From: G963665815 sp942492065
GTDB lineage: Bacteria > Cloacimonadota > Cloacimonadia > Cloacimonadales > JAIOQZ01
Reading direction: 5' to 3'
DNA: 64,000 nucleotides
Assembly: GCA_942492065.1 (NCBI GenBank)
Contig: CALODV010000013.1
Span: forward strand, 496,001 to 560,000
The notes under the pieces were generated by a model. The model was not told the DNA's origin and made no database searches. It worked only from the letters and a program-made list of their open reading frames with translations. This document shows, piece after piece, positions 18,457 to 27,023 of the stretch (positions are counted from its first letter, which is position 1; every line of letters starts with the position of its first letter). The position numbers and the translations under genes are program-made.

Positions 18457-19479
18457 TCAAAAATCATATTGGAGTTCAAGAGAGAACTCATCTGTAAGAT
18501 AATTCTTTGAATCAGATAAACTGGAATTCACAGAACTTTTTACTTTCCTGTATTGGTGTCTGTATGTAAATACAACCATCCAGTTATCTGACAGAATTAA
18601 ATCTGATCCTAAACGGAAATCATTTTTTACATCATCACGACCGGCATGAATTTTGTCATTATCAGCATCATTTGATTGATAATATCTGTACTCAACCTTA
18701 TACTTGATGAAAGGTCGAATATACTTTTTCTTCATGATACGGACTTTTTTGTTTTTCAGTCCAACATTAAAGATATTACTTTCGTATGTCGTGTCTGTAT
18801 AATAAGAATCAAGTGATGAATCACTGATACCGTTATCACAGTCAAATTTCCTGTAAGCGTATCCGCCGTCAAGATAGAATGTCTTAAATGAGTGTTTCCA
18901 GCCAAAACCGATTTCCATTGCGTCACCGTCCTGTTCCACCCAGTACTCATTATGGCGGTACATTTCGAAACTTCCGTAAACGTCAACCCAGTCTTTTTTA
19001 AATATTCTGTATTTTGCAGAAAGTTTGAACTGGTCTTTATCATATGCGAACTCTTCATACTCATCAGTACCATCACCATCCGCATATTGTCTGGAATAGT
19101 TATCTGCATAGTATGCAAAAACCCCTTTCAGAGTAAGTTTATCTTTTCGGTACTCTATATACGATAAAGAGCTGTACTTACTCTTGTCCGTATTGTTAGT
19201 ATAAGCCACATATTTTAACTTTGTACTGAGTCTCAAATGACTTCTTTTACCAAGATCGAATTTGTATTTAACATCGAATGACGGTTCAAGAATCATATCA
19301 TCGCTTGTTTCCACAAAGCTGAAATCTTCATCACCATCTTCATGACTTTCCAAATCCCTGTCTGAAAGATTAAATGCATTGTTCGTATAGGTAGTTCCAA
19401 GATTTCCACTCATTTCCCAGTCTGCACTTAAATTGAACACCAACCCCACAAGTATAAGAATTATGTATAATTTATTCAT
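18457..19479 (-). CDS. Outer membrane beta-barrel protein, unrecognised
   Basis: 340 residues with a signal peptide (first ~19, ending NLSADW). The mature chain is a series of alternating hydrophobic and polar strands rich in Tyr, Lys and Asp, such as HLRLSTKLKYVAY and FIKYKVEYRYYQ. It ends FSLELQYDF with a terminal Phe, the usual BAM signal. The strand pattern suggests roughly 12-16 strands. I do not recognise the family. It follows the pgsBCW genes by about 75 bases, so it may help polymer or other export across the outer membrane, but this is inference from position. Confidence 0.72.
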   Translation of the reverse strand: MNKLYIILILVGLVFNLSADWEMSGNLGTTYTNNAFNLSDRDLESHEDGDEDFSFVETSDDMILEPSFDVKYKFDLGKRSHLRLSTKLKYVAYTNNTDKSKYSSLSYIEYRKDKLTLKGVFAYYADNYSRQYADGDGTDEYEEFAYDKDQFKLSAKYRIFKKDWVDVYGSFEMYRHNEYWVEQDGDAMEIGFGWKHSFKTFYLDGGYAYRKFDCDNGISDSSLDSYYTDTTYESNIFNVGLKNKKVRIMKKKYIRPFIKYKVEYRYYQSNDADNDKIHAGRDDVKNDFRLGSDLILSDNWMVVFTYRHQYRKVKSSVNSSLSDSKNYLTDEFSLELQYDF

Positions 19480-19503
19480 GTCATCTCCATTTCAGATAAT
19501 AAT

Positions 19504-19530
19504 CAAGGGAAACATTTAATGTTTCCCTTG
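19504..19530 (-). terminator. 12-bp hairpin between pgsW and barrel gene
   Basis: Perfect inverted repeat CAAGGGAAACAT / ATGTTTCCCTTG with a 3-base loop, 24 bases after the pgsW stop. On the minus strand it is followed by ATTATTAT rather than a clean T run, so it may be an attenuator or processing site instead of a strong terminator. Confidence 0.45.
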
Positions 19531-19554
19531 TAAAGCAAAACATTACTTTTTTTA

Positions 19555-20682
19555 TTATAATTCCTTATCAGGATCCACAATATTTTCTGTGAAATGCCTG
19601 TCTTTTCTATCTAAATAAATAGCTATACTTATTGCTATGAAAATAACCAGCAAACTGATGACAGCTACAATAACATTACGTTGTCTGGACTCGAAAACCT
19701 TACCATCACCAATTTGAGGTAAAGGTTCAGGATCTATAGGAAGACTATATTTTTCTGCAAGTTTTACAACGTTATTGATATGAATTACCGGAACCCACTC
19801 TGCGAATCTCATCATTACACCGGGATTTGCGAAGTCCAGTTCTGCGATTTTTTCATTCACCCCTTCAACAAGGCTTTTATTATTCTGAAGTTCTCCAATA
19901 TTTGCGTAACCGCTACCAATATTGATGAACGCCTTAAATTTTTTATCAGATGGAAGTTTAGAGTTATATGCTTCAAATCTTTTAGCTATCATTTCTGCAG
20001 TATCAAACTTCTTCATTTTGAAAACTTCAGGATCAAGTGAGTTTCTTATGATAGCTTCTTCCAGCAGTCCTCTTCCATTCTTACCTAATCCGCCGCCACG
20101 GTCTTTATTACCGCCAAGTGAAGCGAAATCAGATTTAAAGTTAATTTTATTATTATTGAAAAGTATAGTTTCCATATCAAGCCAGGTAAAGTCTTCTCTG
20201 TTTGCTCCGAATTCAGCAGAACCAACAGATGAAATAATCACAGGATTAAGTCCAAGAGTCTGAATTGCTGAGTATACAGCCAGATTAGCTCCGGGGTTAG
20301 CACCGGTCAAACCTACAGCCACATAATCACCTTCAGAAACATCTATCAATCTGAGAAGATCAACAGCAACAGCACTGAGGTTAGGGTTAAGAGCTGTGAG
20401 TCTTCGAGAAAGCACACCATAACTGGTAGTAATTCTAGATTCTCTTCTGTTCACACCAATAAGGCCTGTAGCATTAGGGTCGTTAGTAAGATCGATTTCA
20501 AAGCCTTTCTGCACCGCTTCGTTTTTAAGAATATCCATTGATTCTTTCATAAGTTCAGCGGCTTTAACTTTCTGGTCATCTTTTACTGTTCTGAAACTTC
20601 CCTGAGTAACATAAAATAGTATAACTGCCAGAACACCGAGAAAAATTAATGTACTGAGTTTTCTTAAAGATGGTCTGAACAT
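19555..20682 (-). CDS. pgsW: Poly-gamma-glutamate system protein PgsW-like
   Basis: 375 residues. One membrane helix near the N terminus (about 12-28) and one near the C terminus (about 338-358) flank a large outside domain. That domain has the patterns GDYVAVGLTGANPGANLAVY and NRGGGLGKNGRGLLEEA. This matches the 'poly-gamma-glutamate system protein' family found beside pgsB and pgsC in bacteria that lack the Bacillus PgsA. The ATG directly abuts the pgsC stop (TAAATG). Its biochemical role is unknown; it is presumably part of the membrane polymerase/export complex. Confidence 0.82.
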   Translation of the reverse strand: MFRPSLRKLSTLIFLGVLAVILFYVTQGSFRTVKDDQKVKAAELMKESMDILKNEAVQKGFEIDLTNDPNATGLIGVNRRESRITTSYGVLSRRLTALNPNLSAVAVDLLRLIDVSEGDYVAVGLTGANPGANLAVYSAIQTLGLNPVIISSVGSAEFGANREDFTWLDMETILFNNNKINFKSDFASLGGNKDRGGGLGKNGRGLLEEAIIRNSLDPEVFKMKKFDTAEMIAKRFEAYNSKLPSDKKFKAFINIGSGYANIGELQNNKSLVEGVNEKIAELDFANPGVMMRFAEWVPVIHINNVVKLAEKYSLPIDPEPLPQIGDGKVFESRQRNVIVAVISLLVIFIAISIAIYLDRKDRHFTENIVDPDKEL

Positions 20683-21135
20683 TTAGAACCTCCCCGGGAA
20701 GATTATAATGAGTAAAAGTCTCACAATTACTGCAGCAAGAAGCATTACAGATACAGTTTTCCAGATACCCTGTCTTTCCATCCAGTTAGCTATCAGTCCC
20801 GGAATAATAAATCCGATTGACTGCATTTCCATGTCGCCTATTACAACATGATTAAATAATGGTTTTGAAGCCCAGCCAAGAATGAATCCTATCAGGATAC
20901 AAAGTACCATTCTTCTTTTTCCGTAAACCAGCGTAAACTGAGATATAATTTTTATTACAAGCAGAGTAACAAGACTTACAGCCAGTGTACCCGCAATATT
21001 TAAAGGTCTGTCTAATTGAAGTGCAATATAACCGGGAACAATGATCCCTCCCGCAGATGCACCAAGAAGTTCTGTAAATACAAGGCTGGTGACAACACCC
21101 AACCCGACGGCCGCTTTAACTACTTCTTCAACCAC
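20683..21135 (-). CDS. pgsC: Poly-gamma-glutamate biosynthesis protein PgsC/CapC
   Basis: 150 residues, almost entirely membrane helices (about five), the usual size of PgsC. Family-like patterns are LLGASAGGIIVPGYIALQLD at 24-43 and SIGFIIPGLIANWMERQG near 105-122. PgsC is the membrane partner of the PgsB amide ligase in making polyglutamate or a similar polymer. The start is a GTG with GGGGGAG just upstream, lying inside the end of pgsB (8-base overlap), so the two are coupled. Confidence 0.9.
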   Translation of the reverse strand: MVEEVVKAAVGLGVVTSLVFTELLGASAGGIIVPGYIALQLDRPLNIAGTLAVSLVTLLVIKIISQFTLVYGKRRMVLCILIGFILGWASKPLFNHVVIGDMEMQSIGFIIPGLIANWMERQGIWKTVSVMLLAAVIVRLLLIIIFPGRF

Positions 21136-22312
21136 GAGCTCCCCCTTCTGATTTAGCTTTGAAATATTTCACTATCTGTGCTCCATATTTGATTTTACCT
21201 GCAATATTACCGATCCCAACGATATGTGATTCTTTTTTGGTAATCTCAAGTACTTTGTTATAAACTTTTTCTGCTGCCATGTGATTAGGCAGCTCAATTA
21301 TCTTCGCTGAAGGAATTCCAAGCCCAATAGCAAACTGTTTTAATTGTCCGGTTCGTTCACCCGTTAAAACCAGATAATCAAAATCCAGATCTGCACAAAC
21401 TTCAGCAAGCTGTTCAGATCGGAAAAATCTGTCGCTTCTGGTGTTCAACATAATCATTTTCTGCTGATTATCAAGCCTTTCGGCTATCAATTCATAAATC
21501 ATATGTGTTGAATTTGGATCATTTGCAGCAAAAACATTGTAAAACTCAATTACTTTACCTTTTTCTTCAGCTCGATACTTTTTCAGTGCTCCCGGATCAG
21601 GATTTGCTCCCTGCATACCTTTTAATGCCGTTTTTCTGTCTACACCCAGTCTTCTGCAGACTTCCAGAGCAAGGGCAACGTTATCAGCATGCTCAATATA
21701 TGAAAATCCATCAAGATCTTCAAGAGTAATATCATCCGGTTTAACACAAACGATTTCAGAACCTCTTTTATCTGCAACCTTTTTCATTACTCCAAACTGC
21801 TTCACTTCTGAAGTAAGGCACACTCCCTTGTCAGGAATAGTGTTGCAGAGACATTTGGTGATACTGTCAAGAGTATCCCCCATCAAGTCAATGTGGTCCA
21901 TTCTGGCATTTGTGATTACTGAAATAGTCGATTTTACAAAACGTCTTTCGGTTATCCATTGATATAATGGATTTACCGCCATACACTCAATTACCATTGC
22001 TTCCGGCTTATGCTTACCAGCATAACGGAACACATATTTCTGTTCAATAATGTTTGCTCCGAACAGCCTTTCAATGGATGCTTCTGTCCCGTCTTCCATT
22101 ATTAGACGAGGCATGGTACCAGTTGTCTTAGCAAGGGTTTTAACTCCCCCGGCTCTGAGTCCGGCACCGATCAGACGAGTAACCGATGACTTTCCGCGTG
22201 TTCCGTTAACATGTATCCTGTGAGGGATACTGGACACGTTCTTAGAGTGCCTCATATACTCGACTAACCAAAAGACAAGTAACCCAATAGTAGCAATAAT
22301 CAAAATATACAT
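21128..22312 (-). CDS. pgsB: Poly-gamma-glutamate synthase PgsB/CapB
   Basis: 394 residues. An N-terminal membrane helix (about 3-20) is followed by a Mur-ligase-like ATP-binding domain with P-loop HVNGTRGKSSVTRLI (about 33-47), TNARMDHIDLMGDTLDSI, and a C-terminal domain with VFAANDPNST. This is the ATP-dependent amide ligase that polymerises glutamate in capsule systems. It opens the pgsB-pgsC-pgsW operon. The hydrolase/transpeptidase partners of pathogenic Bacillus systems are not in this window. The polymer could differ from plain polyglutamate. Confidence 0.93.
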   Translation of the reverse strand: MYILIIATIGLLVFWLVEYMRHSKNVSSIPHRIHVNGTRGKSSVTRLIGAGLRAGGVKTLAKTTGTMPRLIMEDGTEASIERLFGANIIEQKYVFRYAGKHKPEAMVIECMAVNPLYQWITERRFVKSTISVITNARMDHIDLMGDTLDSITKCLCNTIPDKGVCLTSEVKQFGVMKKVADKRGSEIVCVKPDDITLEDLDGFSYIEHADNVALALEVCRRLGVDRKTALKGMQGANPDPGALKKYRAEEKGKVIEFYNVFAANDPNSTHMIYELIAERLDNQQKMIMLNTRSDRFFRSEQLAEVCADLDFDYLVLTGERTGQLKQFAIGLGIPSAKIIELPNHMAAEKVYNKVLEITKKESHIVGIGNIAGKIKYGAQIVKYFKAKSEGGARG

Positions 22313-22649
22313 TTAAACCTCTTTAACATTCATACTGTCATATGAGTGTTTCAGTAGTTAGTCTCAATATTATTCGCAAAATTGTATGGAATAATTAAAC
22401 TTCAAAATTATAATCTCATTTTATTCGTCAATTAATTTGTTGAATTAAAGTAACACTCAAGCTGACACTGAGTGGACAAAAACATAATATAATTCTTTTG
22501 ATATCAGTAAATTGTTAATGCACTTGTAAAACTTTGTGTAAAATTGATATAGTTATATTTACAATACAATGGAAACTATACATTGTATCAAATACTATTA
22601 AAAACACTTACAGTTTCCTGTACATTTTCATGCATTATCTGCCTGATAC
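22313..22649. other. Intergenic region between thyX end and pgsB start
   Basis: 337 bases, very AT-rich, no ORF of note. On the minus strand, soon after thyX, is a small hairpin TACAG-GAAA-CTGTA (22609-22622) with TTTTT four bases later, a weak terminator candidate. A second perfect 8-bp hairpin ATACAATG / CATTGTAT lies at 22564-22588, and CACTCA / TGAGTG at 22454-22474. The rest should hold the pgsB promoter, but no convincing -35/-10 pair is seen. Confidence 0.5.
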
Positions 22650-24032
22650 TTACATTTTCTCCATAAACTGATCTTTTCCCATAATGAATTTCGCTGAAAA
22701 AGGAGCGCATCTCATAATAATTTGGTCCATAATAAGTGACAGTTCTCTTATCTCCCATTGTGCATGAGAATCCGAGCGAAGCCTGGAAACATGATATAGC
22801 TCTCTAAGATTTGCTTTCATGATTACATCCACACCATGTCCATTCATCAGGATATAGTCTCCCAGACCTTTCTTCACCGTTTCCATTTTGTCATATAGTT
22901 TAAGGACATCAAGGTGTAAAGCATCAATCTCCATACCAAGCCCGGTCATAATCAGCAGCTCCGGCATAACATAGTTTCTTCTGTTACGGGAATAAAGCAG
23001 ACTGAGCATTCTATGTCTTTTAAGCTGAGCAAAACAACTTGATGACATATGCATCTGAAATGAGAATTCAGCCATTTCAAAAGCCTTTGGAGGATTATGA
23101 TAAGCTTTCATTCCGCAGAAAACACCTTTGAAATACTTACCTATCTCTTTATCAGACAGGCTCTTCAGATATTCAAGTATTTTAAGATAGCTTCCCCCGG
23201 TTTGTTCAAATATCAGCGAAGCAAGAATCTTGAGATCTGCATCCTCAGTATAATCAGTAAGATTAACCTGCTGGAAATTTGACTGTGTCTGTGGAATGTC
23301 GCTGACATCCAGACAGTTCATGTAATAGTCTTCTTTTGTTGTGTATTTTATTAATGAAGGTGCAATGTGCTTAACCAGAGATTCTATTTTTTCTTTCAGT
23401 ACAGATGCTTCTTTCAAACTGCAGCAGTCAAGTCGCCTAAGCAGCCTTTCCAGATTTCTGGCACTGATAGTCATTCCCATCTGGCTTTCCATTGCCAGTG
23501 GCAGAACATAACGAGCATCTTCTTTTGCTCTGTTGTACATAAGCTTTTTCGAGCCACCAAAATCTTCAACAACCAGCATGGATTTTGCTGCATCATAAAG
23601 TTTTCTGTAGAAGTTAAACTGTCTCTCAACCATTGCAGTATATTCTTCTTTCAAATCTGAGCTTTCAATCTCTTCGGGAATAACATAATCGCTGGAAAGA
23701 GTAACATATCTCTGTGACTTCTCTGTGAATGACGCTAACCTGCTTTTCTGTATAATCTCCGACAGATATCTGGAAACACCAATCAAATCAAAATTAAATA
23801 CTGCGTGCTCGGCAACAGATGAATGTCCCATCTCAAAAATAATATTATCATTTGACTTTCTGGCATTTTCAACTTCTGCAATGGAATTTTCCCTGAGTTC
23901 GGTTACGCTCATAGAGGAACGGCTGATTCTGGCATATGCTGCAGAGATTGTTTCCGGTGTTGCAGCTGCCTGATTTTTCACATCTTTTATTAAACTTGTA
24001 TCAATATTATATCCGGCTAATTTAATATCCAT
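22650..24032 (-). CDS. thyX: FAD-dependent thymidylate synthase-like protein with two ThyX-like halves
   Basis: 460 residues, about twice the usual ThyX length. The first half (about 60-215) aligns with ThyX: MGHSSVAEHAVFNFDLIGVS, then QKSRLASFTEKSQRYV and EDARYVLPLAMESQMGMTIS with ARNLERLLR. There the signature RHR is KSR (96-98). The second half (about 310-455) has the missing RHR (339-341, in QLKRHRMLSLLYSRNRRNYV) and the late element HAQWEIRELS, but lacks the MGHxSxxEH element. So the two halves carry complementary parts of one active site. ThyX makes dTMP with FAD and methylene-tetrahydrofolate; double-length forms are known in a few phyla. It lies 14 bases after deoC. No thyA is in the window. 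Confidence 0.88.
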   Translation of the reverse strand: MDIKLAGYNIDTSLIKDVKNQAAATPETISAAYARISRSSMSVTELRENSIAEVENARKSNDNIIFEMGHSSVAEHAVFNFDLIGVSRYLSEIIQKSRLASFTEKSQRYVTLSSDYVIPEEIESSDLKEEYTAMVERQFNFYRKLYDAAKSMLVVEDFGGSKKLMYNRAKEDARYVLPLAMESQMGMTISARNLERLLRRLDCCSLKEASVLKEKIESLVKHIAPSLIKYTTKEDYYMNCLDVSDIPQTQSNFQQVNLTDYTEDADLKILASLIFEQTGGSYLKILEYLKSLSDKEIGKYFKGVFCGMKAYHNPPKAFEMAEFSFQMHMSSSCFAQLKRHRMLSLLYSRNRRNYVMPELLIMTGLGMEIDALHLDVLKLYDKMETVKKGLGDYILMNGHGVDVIMKANLRELYHVSRLRSDSHAQWEIRELSLIMDQIIMRCAPFSAKFIMGKDQFMEKM

Positions 24033-24046
24033 TTTGCTCCCTGACT

Positions 24047-24829
24047 TTACGTTGATACTATATATATACTCTGGCTTGCACCGATTCTGTTTGCTCCGGC
24101 CTTAAGCATATTCAAAGCTGTTTCTTTATCTCTAATTCCACCCGAAGCTTTAACTCCAAGTTTAGGTCCGACTGTAGCTCTCATAAGTTCAATATCTTCT
24201 ACAGTTGCTCCACCACTTCCGAAGCCTGTTGATGTTTTAACAAATTCCGCACCGGCTTTTTTTGCTAACAGACATCCAACTATTTTACCTGCAGCGCTCA
24301 AATAACATGTCTCAATTATCACCTTAAGAAGTTTTTTTCTTGAACGGCACATATCTGCAACAGCTTTGATATCATTGAATACATCGCTGTAATGTTTAGT
24401 TATCATCTGACCTATACTCATAACCATATCTATTTCATCAGCTCCGTCTTCGATAGCTCTCAGAGTCTCGAAAACCTTAGTTTCAGTCCTGTTGGCACCA
24501 AGTGGAAACCCGATTACCGAACATGCCGGAACCGTATTTAACTGGTAGGACGCCAGTTTTACAAAAGCAGGATTCACGCATACAGAAGCAAAATTGAATG
24601 TTTCGGCTTCATTACAGATTTTCTTCACATCATTTACGGATGCATCAGCTTTTAAAATAGTATGATCAATATACTGTGCAAGATTTTCAAAATCTGTTGC
24701 CAGCTTATCCTCTTCATCTTTTCTGCATACCTTACAGGAAAGGCAGATTTCGTGTTCACCACCACACTGACATGGTTTTTCGTGCCCAATATCAAACAAA
24801 TCAATTGCAAGATCTTTAATATGTTTCAT
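24047..24829 (-). CDS. deoC: Deoxyribose-phosphate aldolase with Cys-rich N-terminal extension
   Basis: 260 residues from the chosen ATG. The aldolase body starts near residue 48 (IDHTILKADASVNDVKKIC) and has SVIGFPLGANRTETKVFE, DGADEIDMVMSIG, and the Schiff-base lysine region EFVKTSTGFGSGGAT, ending GVKASGGIRDKETAL. It splits deoxyribose 5-phosphate into acetaldehyde and glyceraldehyde 3-phosphate. The N terminus adds five cysteines (20, 22, 29, 32, 35) that could bind a metal. The ATG at 24829 was preferred to the longer start at 24880 because GAGG, overlapping the rlmN stop, is properly placed 7 bases upstream. Confidence 0.95.
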   Translation of the reverse strand: MKHIKDLAIDLFDIGHEKPCQCGGEHEICLSCKVCRKDEEDKLATDFENLAQYIDHTILKADASVNDVKKICNEAETFNFASVCVNPAFVKLASYQLNTVPACSVIGFPLGANRTETKVFETLRAIEDGADEIDMVMSIGQMITKHYSDVFNDIKAVADMCRSRKKLLKVIIETCYLSAAGKIVGCLLAKKAGAEFVKTSTGFGSGGATVEDIELMRATVGPKLGVKASGGIRDKETALNMLKAGANRIGASQSIYIVST

Positions 24830-24836
24830 AGCTACC

Positions 24837-25868
24837 TCATGTTTTTGTCTTGGCTGCCAACTGTCCACATGCTGCTGCAATATCCTGACCTTTACTCTGT
24901 CTTACAGTAATTGCAGCACTGAGAACTTTCAGTTGGGCAGCGAAATTATCAACATCCGCCGAAGCAGGTGCCATATAGTCTTTTTTGGAACTAATATTAT
25001 TCCATGGTATAAGGTTAATTTTGCATGAAATATCCCCGGTATATTTCTTCAAAGCTTTAATATCCTCGGGTTCCATGTTTTTATTCTTTATCAGAATATA
25101 CTCAAACGTAACTCTGAATTTAGAGTTTCTTGTATAGTCAATAAGCACTTTCTTCAAGTCATCCAGAGGATACTGCTTATTAACCGGCATTAACTCGGTT
25201 CTTTTGGAATCAATTGCAGAGTTCAAAGATACTGCAAGCTTGACCTTTACTTTCGAATTTATCAGTTTTCGAATTCCCGGTATTACTCCACATGTGGATA
25301 TTGTGATCCTTCTCGGACTGAACTGGAATCCGCTTTCATTCCTGAGAATGTCTACTGCTTTCATAACATTGTCGAAATTATCCAGAGGCTCACCCATACC
25401 CATAAAAACTATGTTCGTAAGTCTCTCATTTTCATTAAGTTCATTCAAAGCAATAAATACTTGAGCAACAATTTCATGCACTTCCAGATTCCGCTTCAAT
25501 CTCATAGCTGCTGTTGCACAGAAACTGCATGCTCGCCTGCATCCAACCTGAGAGGAGATACATAAAGTCGTTTTCTCTTCCGACGGCATAATGACCATCT
25601 CAATTATCAGCTTATCCTTCAGAGCTAGCGCGTATTTTCTGGAACCATCTTCCGATTTGCTGATTCTCTTGATTTCTGGCAATCCCAGGTCGAAAATCCT
25701 GTCCAGTTTCGGGTACAGTTTTGGAGAGAGGTTTGTCATTTTGTTAAGCTCAAGAACTCTATTGGCAAATACCCATCGAGTAAATTGTTTAGCTCTGAAT
25801 TTCTTTTCACCAAGCTCAAGAAAGAGGGATTCGATCTCTTCGGGGAGCATTCCTAAAACGTGCTTCAC
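24837..25868 (-). CDS. rlmN: 23S rRNA/tRNA adenine C2-methyltransferase RlmN
   Basis: 343 residues, normal for RlmN. This radical-SAM enzyme methylates A2503 of 23S rRNA and A37 of some tRNAs. The CxxxCxxC cluster is in SSQVGCRRACSFCATAAM (about 105-120). Other hallmarks are NIVFMGMGEPLDNFDNVMKA, RRITISTCGVIPGI, and the C-terminal methyl-carrying Cys region GQDIAAACGQL. It overlaps the ricT stop by four bases (ATGA), so translation is coupled. Confidence 0.97.
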   Translation of the reverse strand: MKHVLGMLPEEIESLFLELGEKKFRAKQFTRWVFANRVLELNKMTNLSPKLYPKLDRIFDLGLPEIKRISKSEDGSRKYALALKDKLIIEMVIMPSEEKTTLCISSQVGCRRACSFCATAAMRLKRNLEVHEIVAQVFIALNELNENERLTNIVFMGMGEPLDNFDNVMKAVDILRNESGFQFSPRRITISTCGVIPGIRKLINSKVKVKLAVSLNSAIDSKRTELMPVNKQYPLDDLKKVLIDYTRNSKFRVTFEYILIKNKNMEPEDIKALKKYTGDISCKINLIPWNNISSKKDYMAPASADVDNFAAQLKVLSAAITVRQSKGQDIAAACGQLAAKTKT

Positions 25869-26695
25869 TTGTTGAATCTTCTTCTGCTTATTTTATGATA
25901 ATGTTCAAGATCAATCACTTCTGAAATCTGATCTTCAGATGCCAGGTGTACTTTTTTATTATAAAAATCATTCTTGTAAACATACATTTTAATTCCCTCG
26001 TATGTCACTTCTTCACCAACTTCAGGAAAATCCCTGGATATCTCCATGTAATAGTTCTCTTCATAATGAAGACAGCAGAGAAGTCTACCGCATGGACCGG
26101 ATATCTTGGACAGATTACCTGAAAGATTCTGATCCTTAGCCATCTTGATCGTAATCTGACTGAATTGTCTGAGGAAAGTAGCACAGCAGTAATTCTTACC
26201 GCACATCCCAATTCCACCTAATTGTTTTGCAACATCTCTACCTGTAGTCTGATGAAGTTCGATTCTGGTTCTGAAATTGGAAGCGAGTTCTCTTACAAAC
26301 TCCCTGAAGTCCACTCTGCCATCAGCTGTGAAGAAGAAAGTAAGTTTATTAAGATCGTACTGATAGTTCGTCTTGATAAGCTTCATTTCAAAAGGATATT
26401 TTACAACCAGCTCCAAAAATTTTCTATGGGCTTCTTCCTCTTTTTCTTCAAGTTCTATCAATTTTTCATCATCTTCTTCAGTAAGATTACGCACTACATT
26501 AAGTAATTCAGTTGTATCTATTTTTTCAACAATGCTTTCAGCCTCCACCTGTGTGTTTATAACACGGGCAATATCTACACCTCTGTCAACCTGTACTATT
26601 ACCCATGAATCAGGAATAATTTCCAGCGACTCAGTGTTCCTGAAATACCCGATTCTTCCACTTCTGTATTCAACTTCTACAAGTGCATTTTCCAT
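25865..26695 (-). CDS. ricT: PSP1-domain protein RicT/YaaT-like
   Basis: 276 residues, typical of the PSP1 family. The PSP1 C-terminal region includes LHQTTGRDVAKQLGGIGMCG and the conserved cysteines in CGKNYCCATFLRQFS and GPCGRLLCCLHYEENYY, which in Bacillus RicT help hold iron-sulfur clusters of the Ric (Y) complex. That complex affects RNase Y-dependent mRNA processing. RicA and RicF homologues are not in this window, so the role here may be broader. The first gene of a ricT-rlmN-deoC-thyX run; a GAGG ribosome binding site precedes the ATG. Confidence 0.88.
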   Translation of the reverse strand: MENALVEVEYRSGRIGYFRNTESLEIIPDSWVIVQVDRGVDIARVINTQVEAESIVEKIDTTELLNVVRNLTEEDDEKLIELEEKEEEAHRKFLELVVKYPFEMKLIKTNYQYDLNKLTFFFTADGRVDFREFVRELASNFRTRIELHQTTGRDVAKQLGGIGMCGKNYCCATFLRQFSQITIKMAKDQNLSGNLSKISGPCGRLLCCLHYEENYYMEISRDFPEVGEEVTYEGIKMYVYKNDFYNKKVHLASEDQISEVIDLEHYHKISRRRFNK

Positions 26696-27023
26696 TAATA
26701 CCTCATATTTATCTATAATTCTTCCATAAATTTTTGCTTAATTGGTTTAATCCTTACTCATATTTTCACAGAAAATACGAGTTGATGATTTTCTGACCAT
26801 CACAATTCAAATCCATATAGCACTTATTTACTCTTTGTTTCATCGAAACTTTATTCAAAGCTCTTAGTCATTTCCAGATCTTTGCATAATTGGAGTAATT
26901 GACCCGATTTTAGACTTTATCAAATCATGACTCAAAATGAGCTTACTGAAAGACTTTCTTAATGAAATCTAAATCTCATCGAAACTTTATGCAAAGCTTT
27001 CATTTAATTTTTTATGAATTAAA
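26696..27023. other. Intergenic region with degenerate direct repeats
   Basis: 328 bases, no ORF. A 22-base motif starting CATCGAAACTTTAT occurs at 26841 and again at 26977 (136 bases apart) with few differences. A motif of the form GCNTAATTGGNNTAAT occurs near 26736 and 26884, so the stretch may be a decayed tandem duplication of about 140 bases. A perfect 8-bp inverted repeat CAGAAAAT / ATTTTCTG lies at 26769-26795. It should contain the ricT promoter; none is clear. Confidence 0.45.

Noticed and set aside
24047..24880. Longer deoC start at 24880
   Set aside because: It would overlap rlmN by 44 bases; the ATG at 24829 has a well-placed GAGG.
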